18,706 nucleotides of DNA from Phycisphaerae bacterium. GTDB lineage: Bacteria > Planctomycetota > Phycisphaerae > Phycisphaerales > SM1A02. The stretch lies in contig JABJQE010000241.1 of the NCBI GenBank assembly GCA_018663565.1, positions 1-18,706 of the forward strand. Reading direction: 5' to 3'. The notes under the pieces were generated by a model. The model saw only the letters and a program-made list of their open reading frames with translations. It was not told where the DNA came from and did no database searches. Numbering within the stretch: position 1 is the first letter of the stretch; each line of letters opens with the position of its first letter. Positions 1-7,394 of this stretch are shown one piece after another. A program made the translations under genes and the position numbers.

Positions 1-160
1 GCACCACATCCGCGGTATCTCGATCCGGCGTGAATCGATAGCCCAGTGCGTGCAAGTGACCGGTTACCAGTTCACTGTCGAGTTCATTCATCTGACATCC
101 AAAGGTCTCGAGATAGACCAGTGGACCAGTGTGCGTATCGTTGATGGTGGGCGTAGCCAT
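1..160 (-). CDS. miaB: MiaB-type tRNA methylthiotransferase, N-terminal part (cut by window edge)
   Basis: Reading the minus strand from ATG at 160 gives an N-terminus MATPTINDTHTGPLVYLETF followed by GCQMNELDSE, the start of the UPF0004 domain of radical-SAM methylthiotransferases. Cys22 of GCQMN corresponds to the first cysteine binding the auxiliary [4Fe-4S] cluster. The family member MiaB adds the 2-methylthio group to N6-isopentenyladenosine at tRNA position 37. Only about 53 codons lie in the window, so the radical-SAM CxxxCxxC motif and TRAM domain cannot be checked. RimO and MtaB share the fold, but GCQMNE/DSE is typical of MiaB. The gene diverges from ftsW across 66 bp. Confidence 0.85.
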   Translation of the reverse strand, partial: MATPTINDTHTGPLVYLETFGCQMNELDSELVTGHLHALGYRFTPDRDTADVV

Positions 161-226
161 GAGGCAAGGCATAGTAATCCAAACTCACCCCACACCTTTT
201 GGCGATACAGCACCATTAGGGCCGAT

Positions 227-1372
227 ATGACTTGCCAGATGCCCCCTCGAGATCTTGTGCTCATCGTTGCGACTGCCCTGCTTGCGTTGGGCGCGATCGC
301 GGTGCAGTCTGCTGGCATGACAGTGACCAATGCGAGCAGCTTCACAGAACTGCTCACCGGACGAACCGCCATGCTCGCTGTGGCAGCTGTGGCAGCCCTG
401 CTGCTTGGCCGGTGCATACCCTCGCGGTGGATCACATCCTCAGCAATCGCGATCACTGCGATTGTCGTCGCGGCCACGCTCTTGATCGTCGTACTCATTC
501 CAGGTCTTGGCAAAGAAGTCAACGGAGCCCGCCGCTGGCTGGACATCGGCCCCCTCGGATTCCAACCAAGCGAATTGGCCAAATGGGCCTTGGTGCTCTT
601 CATCGCCTGGTACTGCGGTCGAAGTGCCACCAGAATGGGTCAATTCAAATCCGGGCTCATGCCAGCCGCCTTCGTGGTGGGAGTGGTCTGCATGCTCACC
701 ATCGTTGAAGACCTCGGAACTGCGCTGCTCATTGCAACCGTGGCTGGACTCATGCTCATCGCATCTGGGGCTCGGGTGAAGCACATGTGCGTAGTCGCCG
801 TCCCTGCAGCGGCAGCCGTAGCTGGCGCCATTGCCATGGAGCCATACCGACTACAACGGCTGCAAACATTCCTCGATCCATGGGCGAATGCTCAAGGCAG
901 CGGCTACCACGTCATCCAATCAATGACCGCCATCAACGGTGGCGGGGTAGGTGGTCGCGGCCTGGGCAACGGGATTCAGAAGTTCGGATACCTACCGGAA
1001 GACACCACCGACTTCATCTTCTCCATCATTACCGAGGAATTCGGTCTGCTCGGTGCCTGCCTCATTGTGGGGCTCTTCCTAGCCCTCTTGTGGACGGGCT
1101 GGCGCATACTGTCGAGTCAGCTGCATCCGCAACGGCAATTGCTCGCTCTTGGCATCATCACCACCGTGTCCATTCAGGGGGTCATGAACCTGCTCGTTGT
1201 GACCGGGCTCGCCCCCACCAAAGGCATCGCCCTGCCACTGATCTCATCGGGTGGGACTGGATGGCTTCTCACAGCTTTCATGCTTGGCGTACTCGCTCGG
1301 CTTGACCAGGGCCAACCCACCGCGGCTACACGCGGCCTTGCCCCCGCAGCGATGCCTGAAGTGGTGTCATGA
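227..1372 (+). CDS. ftsW: FtsW-type SEDS peptidoglycan polymerase
   Basis: An integral membrane protein of 381 residues with about 9-10 hydrophobic segments. SEDS proteins polymerise lipid II into glycan strands, and FtsW acts at the division septum with a class B penicillin-binding protein. Family signatures are visible: GARRWLDIGPLGFQPSELAK in the first half, LPEDTTDFIFSIITEE with the essential Asp at residue 262, and APTKGIALPLISSGG near the C-terminus. The PTKG form points to FtsW rather than RodA. An open frame extends back to 50, but that part runs antisense through miaB. ATG 227 is preferred because AGGG at 218-221 is suitably spaced and a hydrophobic segment soon follows; ATG 239 is possible. 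The stop overlaps the murG start (ATGA). Confidence 0.92.
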   Translation: MTCQMPPRDLVLIVATALLALGAIAVQSAGMTVTNASSFTELLTGRTAMLAVAAVAALLLGRCIPSRWITSSAIAITAIVVAATLLIVVLIPGLGKEVNGARRWLDIGPLGFQPSELAKWALVLFIAWYCGRSATRMGQFKSGLMPAAFVVGVVCMLTIVEDLGTALLIATVAGLMLIASGARVKHMCVVAVPAAAAVAGAIAMEPYRLQRLQTFLDPWANAQGSGYHVIQSMTAINGGGVGGRGLGNGIQKFGYLPEDTTDFIFSIITEEFGLLGACLIVGLFLALLWTGWRILSSQLHPQRQLLALGIITTVSIQGVMNLLVVTGLAPTKGIALPLISSGGTGWLLTAFMLGVLARLDQGQPTAATRGLAPAAMPEVVS

Positions 1373-2478
1373 CTGGACCGACAGTCCTCTTTGCTGGCGG
1401 CGGTTCAGGGGGGCATATCAGCCCAGCACTCGCCATTGCCGAGGCGGTTCAATCGATCGATCCTGAAGCCACCTGCCTCTTTGCCTGCTCGGATCGACCC
1501 ATCGATGCGGCAATGCTCGAACAAGCTGAGCGAATTGGATACCCGCTTCCGGCACGGCCGCCTTCACTCAAACCGGCTCGGATGCTTGGCTTTGCCCGGT
1601 CATTCTCCAAGAGCCGCAGAATGGCAGCCGAACTCATCCAAGCCCGCGAGGTGGATGTCACCGTGCTCCTCGGCGGCTTTGTGGCAGCCCCGGTTGCTTC
1701 AGCGTGCCGCCGAACCAAGACGCCCAGCCTGATGGTCAACCTCGACCGCGTCCCGGGACGAGCCAATATGTGGATACGCCCATCGGCGAGCACAGTCGTG
1801 TCAGCCGTCACAACGGTGAAGCCATTTGCAACCCAGATCACCGGCATGCCAATCCGCCACGCCGCCATGCCACCTGGCACGCCCGCTGCGTGTCGACGCC
1901 AGCTCGGGCTTGACCCCGATCGCCCCACCCTGCTCATCACGGGCGCCTCCCAAGGAGCGGGCACCATCAACGCGCTCATGCCCTATATCGCGGAGCAGCA
2001 CAGTGCAGCCCTCGACCGATGGCAGATCCTGCATCTTGCCGGTCCCGCCGCAGCAGACGAGGCGCGATCGGCTTGGCACCGTTCAGCCATTGAGGCAACC
2101 GTGCTCGGCTTTCGCCACGACATGGGTGTCGTCTGGGGAAGTGGTGATCTGGTCATCAGTCGATCAGGCGCATGCTCGGTGGCCGAGATCGAATACGCCG
2201 GACTTCCAGCCATCTATCTGCCCTATCCCCATCATCGCGACAACCATCAACAGCACAATGCAGCCCCGGCAGTCGAGGCTGGGGCTGCCGTCATTGTCAC
2301 TGACACCACCGACACCGCCCGCACGGCACATGCTCTTCTGGACGTCGCTGGAGCACTTCTTGCCGCCGAGAGTCCACTTGAAGCCATGCAAACGGCCGCT
2401 GCCGCTCGCAGTGGCCGCGACTCAGCAGGAGATCTCGCCCGCCTCGCGATCGGCCTGATCGGCAGCCAGGGGCCATAA
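1369..2478 (+). CDS. murG: MurG, lipid II synthase (UDP-GlcNAc transferase)
   Basis: This GT28-family glycosyltransferase of 369 residues transfers GlcNAc from UDP-GlcNAc to lipid I on the inner face of the cytoplasmic membrane, making lipid II. The N-terminal glycine loop GGGSGGH is at residues 10-16 (His16 matches the conserved MurG histidine). The second Rossmann domain opens with ITGASQGAGTIN. The UDP-GlcNAc site is seen as SRSGACSVAEIEYAGLPA with Glu273, followed by PYPHHRDNHQQHNA with Gln294/Gln295. Length is normal for the family. Its ATG overlaps the ftsW stop by 4 bases, so the two are translationally coupled and supply and use lipid II in sequence. Other dcw genes (murC, ftsQ, mraY, murD) do not flank the pair here. 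Confidence 0.95.
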   Translation: MTGPTVLFAGGGSGGHISPALAIAEAVQSIDPEATCLFACSDRPIDAAMLEQAERIGYPLPARPPSLKPARMLGFARSFSKSRRMAAELIQAREVDVTVLLGGFVAAPVASACRRTKTPSLMVNLDRVPGRANMWIRPSASTVVSAVTTVKPFATQITGMPIRHAAMPPGTPAACRRQLGLDPDRPTLLITGASQGAGTINALMPYIAEQHSAALDRWQILHLAGPAAADEARSAWHRSAIEATVLGFRHDMGVVWGSGDLVISRSGACSVAEIEYAGLPAIYLPYPHHRDNHQQHNAAPAVEAGAAVIVTDTTDTARTAHALLDVAGALLAAESPLEAMQTAAAARSGRDSAGDLARLAIGLIGSQGP

Positions 2479-2541
2479 ATCCACAAATCCTGCCGTCACA
2501 AACACTTGCACCCAAAAATGCTCGCCCCGGCCAATCCTCGA

Positions 2542-2570
2542 TATACACTGGGAACGAGGCTCTTTGGAGG
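2542..2570 (+). promoter_or_regulatory. Possible -10 element and Shine-Dalgarno for the 2581 gene
   Basis: The 102-bp gap after murG contains TATACA at 2542-2547, which resembles a -10 hexamer, and GGAGG at 2566-2570, ten bases before ATG 2581. No convincing -35 hexamer sits at the right distance. The Shine-Dalgarno supports a start at 2581 (or GTG 2575) rather than the upstream in-frame ATG 2506. The promoter is a guess; the ribosome binding site is more solid. Confidence 0.35.
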
Positions 2571-2580
2571 CCCTGTGCGT

Positions 2581-3132
2581 ATGTCCCCGTCCAAGAAGAA
2601 TGGTACGTCTGCGCCTTCCCCCCCCGGGGATCGGCCATCGCCGCGCCTCGTGCGAGGCGACGAGACGCCAGAGCCTCCACGCATCCTGCAGCCATGCGTC
2701 GTGCTGGCACCGGCTTCCAAACCGCCCGATGACGCGCTGCACCTAGCCCTTCGTGCGGAACACCTCACGCCCCGGGTTGAACATGACCCCCGCATGGCAA
2801 TGGCTGAGTTATGTCTGCTTCGACGAGAGGCGTCCCAGAGACGCGGAGCATCATCTGAGTCCGAACAACCCGCCGCGCTCATTCTCGTCGCCACGCCAAC
2901 CAACGATGAGGTGCAACTTCTTGAGGCGATGCAGCGGCATGTGCCCGATGTCCCGGTACTTCAGTTTGATGGCACAACTCTGCAGCACGTCCACACGCCC
3001 AAAGGGCTCGACAAGAATGACCCACCGGTCATCGTGCAACCGCCGATTCACCCCGAGGTCACCGACGAAGAACTCTCAACACTCTTGCCGCCCCTTGAAC
3101 ACCATGATCCATCAGATGGGTCAGGACCATGA
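2581..3132 (+). CDS. Unrecognised protein, possible degenerate receiver-like fold
   Basis: I do not recognise this 183-residue protein. The first 35 residues are rich in Pro, Ser and charged residues and look disordered. Residues about 38-130 alternate hydrophobic strands and helices (CVVLAP, then MAELCLLRREA, then AALILVATPTND, then VPVLQFDG) in a way that recalls a response-regulator receiver, but the strand that should end in the phospho-accepting Asp reads LILVAT. The C-terminal 45 residues are Pro/Asp/Glu-rich. There is no signal peptide or membrane segment. The start is chosen from GGAGG at 2566-2570. The stop overlaps the next gene by ATGA, so the product probably works with the GGDEF protein downstream. 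The receiver suggestion is inference. Confidence 0.6.
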   Translation: MSPSKKNGTSAPSPPGDRPSPRLVRGDETPEPPRILQPCVVLAPASKPPDDALHLALRAEHLTPRVEHDPRMAMAELCLLRREASQRRGASSESEQPAALILVATPTNDEVQLLEAMQRHVPDVPVLQFDGTTLQHVHTPKGLDKNDPPVIVQPPIHPEVTDEELSTLLPPLEHHDPSDGSGP

Positions 3133-4364
3133 GTGGCACTATTCCACGACAACGACGACGTCGACTGCTGACGATTGGGCCCGGCGGTCCGCTCCAGGGA
3201 ACCACGTCACTCACTGCAGAGCCCGTCGAATCTATCTATGACGTACTTGGCCTCATCGCGACTTGTCCAGCCCGGCAACCAATCGAAGCCGTTGTGATCA
3301 CGCCATCGTCGCCGCGTGCTTTGCACGATGTCATTCGAAGCGCCGAAGCAGTTCGCCGCGTCGATCCCACCGTTCAGATCGTGTTGCGATCGAGTGACAC
3401 ATCCACCGCTTCGCTCTCGGGCCAAATCGACCATTGCCTTCCACCCGAAGCTGATGCTGATGTCATTGCTCGAGCTCTCGACGGAGATGACACGGCCACA
3501 CTCGGACAACCGCCATCAGTTCAAACTGAATCGACGGATTCAATGTCCTCGACGTACATCATCGGTGACACCGACTTGCTTGAATCGATTCTCGAACACA
3601 CCAATCAAGTCGTTCCGCTGGCCGTTCGAGCAATCGAACAGCGAACATCGCTCGGTTCACTGACCTATCACGCAAGTGGCGCAGGTGGCCCCGATTCAAC
3701 ACCAGTTCGACGCGGACTCACAACTTGGGGACATCTCAGTGGGGGCGACACCGCCACTCTAGAGCCATGGGCTGGATGGCTCGCTCGTTGGATAGCGCTT
3801 GATGAGATGATCAATGGCCTGCGGTACGACGCCAGCAGAGACTATCTGACCAATGCGTGGAATCGACGAAGCTTTGAACAGTTCACGGTCGCCGCCATCA
3901 ATGAAGCACGACAATTGCGACGCGAACTCACGGTATTCGTCTTTGATATTGATGGATTCAAGCATTTCAATGATCGCTTCGGCCACGAAGCAGGCGACAC
4001 GATCTTGACATCAATGGTTCAACTACTCAGTTCAGTCGTTCGAAATGGCGACCGGGTGGGCAGGCTCGGCGGAGATGAATTCGCCGTGTTGTTCTCTGAC
4101 TTCACGGCGCCTCGCACGGCCGGCTCTCGGCATCCCGAAACCGTTGAAGTGCTTGCTCATCGCTTCCAGAAACAAATCAAGGACCTGCGATTCCCTGAAC
4201 TTGGACTCGCAGCACCAGGCCGCCTGAGCATCTCTGGCGGGCTCGCCACGTTTCCGTGGGATGGCGACGATCCCACTTCACTTCTTCGCATCGCAGACCA
4301 ACGGGCCCTTGCCTCGAAACGCCGCGGCAAAAACTGCTTGACGTTTGGGCCAAGCGACGACTAA
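3129..4364 (+). CDS. GGDEF diguanylate cyclase with N-terminal pseudo-receiver-like region
   Basis: A 411-residue soluble protein. The C-terminal half (about 235-405) is a GGDEF domain, which condenses two GTP into cyclic di-GMP. It opens with DYLTNAWNRRSFE, has the metal/nucleotide motif FVFDIDGFKHFNDRFGHEAGD, and keeps an intact GGDEF at residues 314-318. The RxxD inhibitory site is present at 305-308 (RNGD), exactly five residues before GGDEF, so both catalysis and product feedback are predicted. Residues 10-120 resemble a receiver fold (RRLLTIG, EAVVITPSS, VQIVLRSSD) but lack the Asp and the Lys of real receivers. There is no EAL domain and no membrane segment. It is translationally coupled to the preceding gene. 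The input signal is unknown. Confidence 0.9.
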   Translation: MSGTIPRQRRRRLLTIGPGGPLQGTTSLTAEPVESIYDVLGLIATCPARQPIEAVVITPSSPRALHDVIRSAEAVRRVDPTVQIVLRSSDTSTASLSGQIDHCLPPEADADVIARALDGDDTATLGQPPSVQTESTDSMSSTYIIGDTDLLESILEHTNQVVPLAVRAIEQRTSLGSLTYHASGAGGPDSTPVRRGLTTWGHLSGGDTATLEPWAGWLARWIALDEMINGLRYDASRDYLTNAWNRRSFEQFTVAAINEARQLRRELTVFVFDIDGFKHFNDRFGHEAGDTILTSMVQLLSSVVRNGDRVGRLGGDEFAVLFSDFTAPRTAGSRHPETVEVLAHRFQKQIKDLRFPELGLAAPGRLSISGGLATFPWDGDDPTSLLRIADQRALASKRRGKNCLTFGPSDD

Positions 4365-4386
4365 CCGATTGCCCTGTGGCTTCGGT
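4364..4386. terminator. Imperfect hairpin between convergent genes
   Basis: ACCGA (4364-4368), TT, GCC, loop CTGT, GGC, T, TCGGT (4382-4386) can form an interrupted eight-pair stem in the 21-bp gap between the convergent GGDEF and HMG-CoA lyase genes. It lacks a T-run on either strand, so intrinsic termination is uncertain. Confidence 0.3.
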
Positions 4387-5255
4387 CAATTGGTGTTGCC
4401 ACGACGCAGCAGGTTTTGAATCCATTTTGATGTTGCCACCAGTTGCACGGGATCAATACCGGTGTCGTACCCCATCTCATGACAGAGTGTCACGATGTCT
4501 TCCGTCGCGACATTTCCGGGCGCACCAGGTGCAAATGGACATCCGCCAAGACCACCACAGGATGCATCAAACCGTCGAACACCAAGTTCCAACGCCCGCC
4601 TTGCACAGGCCGTCGCTCCACCGTGCGTGTCATGCAAGTGCAAGACCACACGATCAACATCGACAAGCGACCGCGTGGCCAAGATGAGTGGGTCGATGTC
4701 GTCGGGTGCAGATGCACCAATCGTGTCACCAAGATCAACTTCAACATCGCCAAGCGCGACGACCTGTTCCACGACCGACGCTACCTGCTCCGACGAAATC
4801 TTTCCCTCAAATGGACATTCCACCACACAGCTCACATACACACGGACAGGGATTCCTTGCGATGTGGCGGCTTCGACAACTGGCCGAAACCGCTCAATCG
4901 TTCCGGCCACTGATGTGTTGGTGTTCCGCATGGAAAACGTCTCGCTAGCCGCAGTAAACAAAGACACCTTGTCTGCGCCCGCAGTGCACGCACGATCGAA
5001 CCCCTGAATATTCGGGACCAATGCCGAGTACACCGTGCCGGGTTGTTTCGTGATGGAACCAAACACGCCTGTCGCATCTGCGAGTTGCGGCACTCGGTCC
5101 GGCCGAACAAATGCAGAGACTTCTACTTCGGGGCAGCCCGCCGCCGCGAGCTCTTCAACAAGTCGCACCTTGTCGGCAAGTGGCACAACAACCGACTCAT
5201 TCTGCAGCCCATCACGCGGGCCCACCTCGGTAATGAAGACGCGGTCCGGTGTCAT
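4386..5255 (-). CDS. mvaB: Hydroxymethylglutaryl-CoA lyase
   Basis: This 289-residue TIM-barrel lyase splits HMG-CoA into acetoacetate and acetyl-CoA, the last step of leucine breakdown. VGPRDGLQNE near the N-terminus supplies Arg14 and the metal-binding Asp15. HLHDTHGG supplies His206 and His208. The signature GGLGGCPFAPGAPGNVATED supplies catalytic Cys239 and Asn248. Spacing between the second His and the Cys is the same as in human HMGCL, so an active enzyme is predicted. It is the last gene of a four-gene minus-strand operon. Its ATG overlaps the stop of the preceding membrane peptide (ATGA), with AAGGAG eight bases upstream. Other leucine-degradation genes are not in the window. A related homocitrate- or isopropylmalate-synthase-like enzyme is unlikely given the Cys signature. 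Confidence 0.93.
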   Translation of the reverse strand: MTPDRVFITEVGPRDGLQNESVVVPLADKVRLVEELAAAGCPEVEVSAFVRPDRVPQLADATGVFGSITKQPGTVYSALVPNIQGFDRACTAGADKVSLFTAASETFSMRNTNTSVAGTIERFRPVVEAATSQGIPVRVYVSCVVECPFEGKISSEQVASVVEQVVALGDVEVDLGDTIGASAPDDIDPLILATRSLVDVDRVVLHLHDTHGGATACARRALELGVRRFDASCGGLGGCPFAPGAPGNVATEDIVTLCHEMGYDTGIDPVQLVATSKWIQNLLRRGNTN

Positions 5256-5413
5256 CGTGACCGCTCCTTCGCTTTTTCGCGGCGGTGCTGAGGCACAAAG
5301 AACACCAACAGAAAAACCGCCACACCAATCGTCAGCAGCAAGCCGACTACAAGCAACATCAACTCGGGCGTACTGAGTGTCAACGATTCACTCACATCTG
5401 GGGGTGGCTTCAT
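5252..5413 (-). CDS. 53-residue single-pass membrane peptide
   Basis: I do not recognise a family. The peptide has a short polar N-terminus (MKPPPDVSESLTLSTPE), one strongly hydrophobic segment of about 22 residues (LMLLVVGLLLTIGVAVFLLV), then FFVPQHRREKAKERSR. The positive C-terminal tail predicts N-out/C-in topology. ATG 5413 is favoured because AAGGAG lies five bases upstream; the adjacent ATG 5416 is too close. The preceding YgfZ gene stops in the same ATGATGA string, and this gene's own stop overlaps the HMG-CoA lyase start, so the frame is held between two coupled real genes. That placement, and the clean membrane-span composition, argue that it is a real gene rather than a chance frame. 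Confidence 0.7.
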   Translation of the reverse strand: MKPPPDVSESLTLSTPELMLLVVGLLLTIGVAVFLLVFFVPQHRREKAKERSR

Positions 5414-6600
5414 CATGGCTCCTTGCTCGTCGCAACAGGCTCCACTCCGGCTGACACAAGATCGCCATCTGCAACACAACGGATCGTTCCACCGACAGTT
5501 GCCTGCGCCCATTTGATCACGGCAAGAGCCATTGTGGTGTTTCCTCGTGTTGGCGACGGAGCACTTGATGTCACCATGCCAATCGGATCGCCCGGTGACC
5601 CAGCTTCGTCTTGAAAGACCTGACCGCCGGCAATTGGAAGCCGCTCATCTGGCATCGGAATCGCCCGGGAAATCTGCTTCGGATGCCCAAGATGCTCCAT
5701 TCGAGCAACAACTTCCTGCCCGGGGTAACAGCCCTTGGTAAAGCTCACGCGATCAACCAGAATACCAGTCTCATGCGGAAGGCTTGTTGTCCCAAAGTCA
5801 ATATGCCACCAGGGTATGCGAGCCTCTACCCGCGCCATATTGAATGCCAACCACCCGACTGTACGGCGACGCGTCTCGCATTCACTTCCGTGCAGGGATT
5901 CCCACACCTGTACGACATCACCTCGCCGAAGATACATACGTACGCCGGGTACACCAGCCGTGTCCCACCGCGCAAGACGAACCTCGCAACCTGCAACGGT
6001 ACCCACCTTTGAATGCAAAGCATCCGGCAGCGTGATGCCCCAGACCGCGAAGAGTTCTCCAATGCCGGGCCCGTGCGCTTCGAGCGTGTACCAGTCTTCG
6101 CCATTGGAAATGGCAACATCCTCAGCAAACGTCATGGCCTCAATCGCCGCAAGGACTGCGTCAACATCGCGTCGGTCGACATCAAGAAGAACTCCGCCGT
6201 CAAGACCAGTGCACAACACATCGGCCTGAATACGACCTTTGCGATCAAGAAGAAAGGTCGCGGCAGTGTCCCCTGGCTGGAGTGATTGCATCTTCTGGGT
6301 CATCAAACGATCAAGCAAGTCAACAGCGTCATCGCCCCGCACAAACACGATGCCCCGCTGCGACGCATCCACAAAGCCAACGCCCGTTCGAATCGCGGCA
6401 TACTCAAGCTCGACCGGGCCGAGCGTGGCGAGTGTTTGAATGTCATCAGTAGCGTCCGCTCCATCACCCCACGCAAGGTAGTCCGGCTCACCACCGCTGA
6501 GATCTGCCGTCGCGGCACCCGGGCGATCAGCGCCCACGCGGTCAACGCTCGTATGCAAGGATTGCTTCGCTGCAGCGTGATGATGTTCATGCAGTGGCAT
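5413..6600 (-). CDS. ygfZ: YgfZ/GcvT-like folate-binding protein
   Basis: A 395-residue protein of the YgfZ branch of the GcvT/aminomethyltransferase fold. The diagnostic KGCYPGQE is at residues 289-296 with the conserved Cys291. YgfZ proteins bind tetrahydrofolate and help build or repair Fe-S enzymes, including MiaB in E. coli. The N-terminal GcvT-like region is seen at EYAAIRTGVGFVDAS and FVRGDDAVDLLDRLMTQ. The C-terminal beta-barrel follows the signature. The start at 6600 (MPLHEHHH) is chosen because AGGAG lies seven bases upstream; the longer frame to 6687 would run 101 bases into the preceding gene. The start overlaps the stop of the amidotransferase gene by 14 bases, and the stop overlaps the membrane peptide gene. 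Confidence 0.88.
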   Translation of the reverse strand: MPLHEHHHAAAKQSLHTSVDRVGADRPGAATADLSGGEPDYLAWGDGADATDDIQTLATLGPVELEYAAIRTGVGFVDASQRGIVFVRGDDAVDLLDRLMTQKMQSLQPGDTAATFLLDRKGRIQADVLCTGLDGGVLLDVDRRDVDAVLAAIEAMTFAEDVAISNGEDWYTLEAHGPGIGELFAVWGITLPDALHSKVGTVAGCEVRLARWDTAGVPGVRMYLRRGDVVQVWESLHGSECETRRRTVGWLAFNMARVEARIPWWHIDFGTTSLPHETGILVDRVSFTKGCYPGQEVVARMEHLGHPKQISRAIPMPDERLPIAGGQVFQDEAGSPGDPIGMVTSSAPSPTRGNTTMALAVIKWAQATVGGTIRCVADGDLVSAGVEPVATSKEP

Positions 6601-7276
6601 GATTCGGCTCCTGAGGCATGTCACGATACCGAACCGCAGCCTGCACGAACTGCTCAAAGATGGCTGATCCCATCGGCCCGTCACCACTTCGCTCGGGATG
6701 CCACTGCACGCCGAGACAAAAATCGGCCGACGAATCTCGAATTGCTTCGATCAGTCCATCGTCTGCAGTGGCTACCACTTCAAACGATCCGGCCGTCCGG
6801 AGCGCTTGGTGGTGCCGACTATGCACCTGACCTTCGCCGAACGATCCGCCAACTGCGTGCACGGTGCCTCGTGCATGGTTCGCAGCCGTCGGGCAGGAAT
6901 CGGGGAGATGCTGATCGAGTTCAGCACCAGCCTCAAGTCCCATGATCTGCATGCCCAAGCAAATGCCCAGGACAGGCATGCCCACGGAACGAGCTCGCCG
7001 GTACACCGCCACATCGAACTCTTGACGATCCGGCTCAACCTTGGCCGCCTGTGGATGGGTTGGCCGTCCCCAGAATTCCATGATGGGGTCGTCTCCACCG
7101 CTCAAAATCAACCCATCACAGCGTCCTACGAGTTCATTCAGGTGGTGCTGGGCTGGCATGAGGGTGATAGGCAAGCCCCCTGCGGCCGAAACGGCAGTTT
7201 CATAAGCCCGAGAGAGCCGGATTCGCCCATTCGCAATGTCAGGCGTGATACCAATGAGAGGGAGTTCTGCGGGCAC
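6587..7276 (-). CDS. Class I glutamine amidotransferase, peptidase C26 (PuuD-like)
   Basis: About 229 residues. Family C26 hydrolases cleave gamma-glutamyl amides, for example gamma-glutamyl-GABA in PuuD. The nucleophile elbow is GICLGMQ with Cys106, and the His/Glu pair is in VQWHPE (His193, Glu195), so the catalytic triad is complete. LILSGGDDP and the early PLIGITPD are also typical. No ATG sits at the expected N-terminus. GTG 7276 (VPAELPLIGIT) fits the family start, with AAGGA about 12 bases upstream. An in-frame ATG at 7375 would add 33 unconserved residues and run through the rpsR promoter region. It is the first gene of the minus-strand operon. The true substrate is unknown; a polyamine or glutamyl-peptide role is inference. 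Confidence 0.85.
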   Translation of the reverse strand: MPAELPLIGITPDIANGRIRLSRAYETAVSAAGGLPITLMPAQHHLNELVGRCDGLILSGGDDPIMEFWGRPTHPQAAKVEPDRQEFDVAVYRRARSVGMPVLGICLGMQIMGLEAGAELDQHLPDSCPTAANHARGTVHAVGGSFGEGQVHSRHHQALRTAGSFEVVATADDGLIEAIRDSSADFCLGVQWHPERSGDGPMGSAIFEQFVQAAVRYRDMPQEPNHATA

Positions 7277-7291
7277 AGGTCTTGATCGTCC

Positions 7292-7320
7292 TTTCCCCAA
7301 GCCGGGGTTTTCGCTATGAT
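7292..7320 (+). promoter_or_regulatory. Candidate promoter for rpsR
   Basis: TATGAT at 7315-7320 is one base from the -10 consensus. TTTCCC at 7292-7297 is a poor -35 at 17-bp spacing. This would give a leader of about 65-70 bases before the rpsR start. Confidence 0.35.
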
Positions 7321-7335
7321 TGCGGATTCGTCGCT

Positions 7336-7368
7336 CTGAGCATGTGTTCAGGGCTGCTGGCGACCCAG
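7336..7368 (+). promoter_or_regulatory. Two short hairpins in the presumed rpsR leader
   Basis: CTGAGC-ATGT-GTTCAG (7336-7351, six pairs including one G-T) is followed by CTGG-CGAC-CCAG (7357-7368). They lie between the candidate promoter and the start codon, where ribosomal-protein autoregulatory leaders usually sit. Stems this short can arise by chance. Confidence 0.25.
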
Positions 7369-7394
7369 TATCCATGACGAGGAAGAATACCACT

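Noticed and set aside
50..226. N-terminal extension of ftsW to the first ATG
   Set aside because: This stretch is the reverse complement of the miaB N-terminus (GCQMNELDSE), has no FtsW homology, and ATG 227 has a better ribosome-binding site.
7295..7311. CCCC-AAGCC-GGGG-TTTT resembling an intrinsic terminator on the plus strand
   Set aside because: Only four pairs, and it lies between divergent genes with no plus-strand gene ending upstream; probably incidental, or part of the C26 5' region.
7277..7375. N-terminal extension of the C26 amidotransferase to ATG 7375
   Set aside because: The extra residues are unlike the family and would cover the likely rpsR promoter and leader; GTG 7276 fits the family start.
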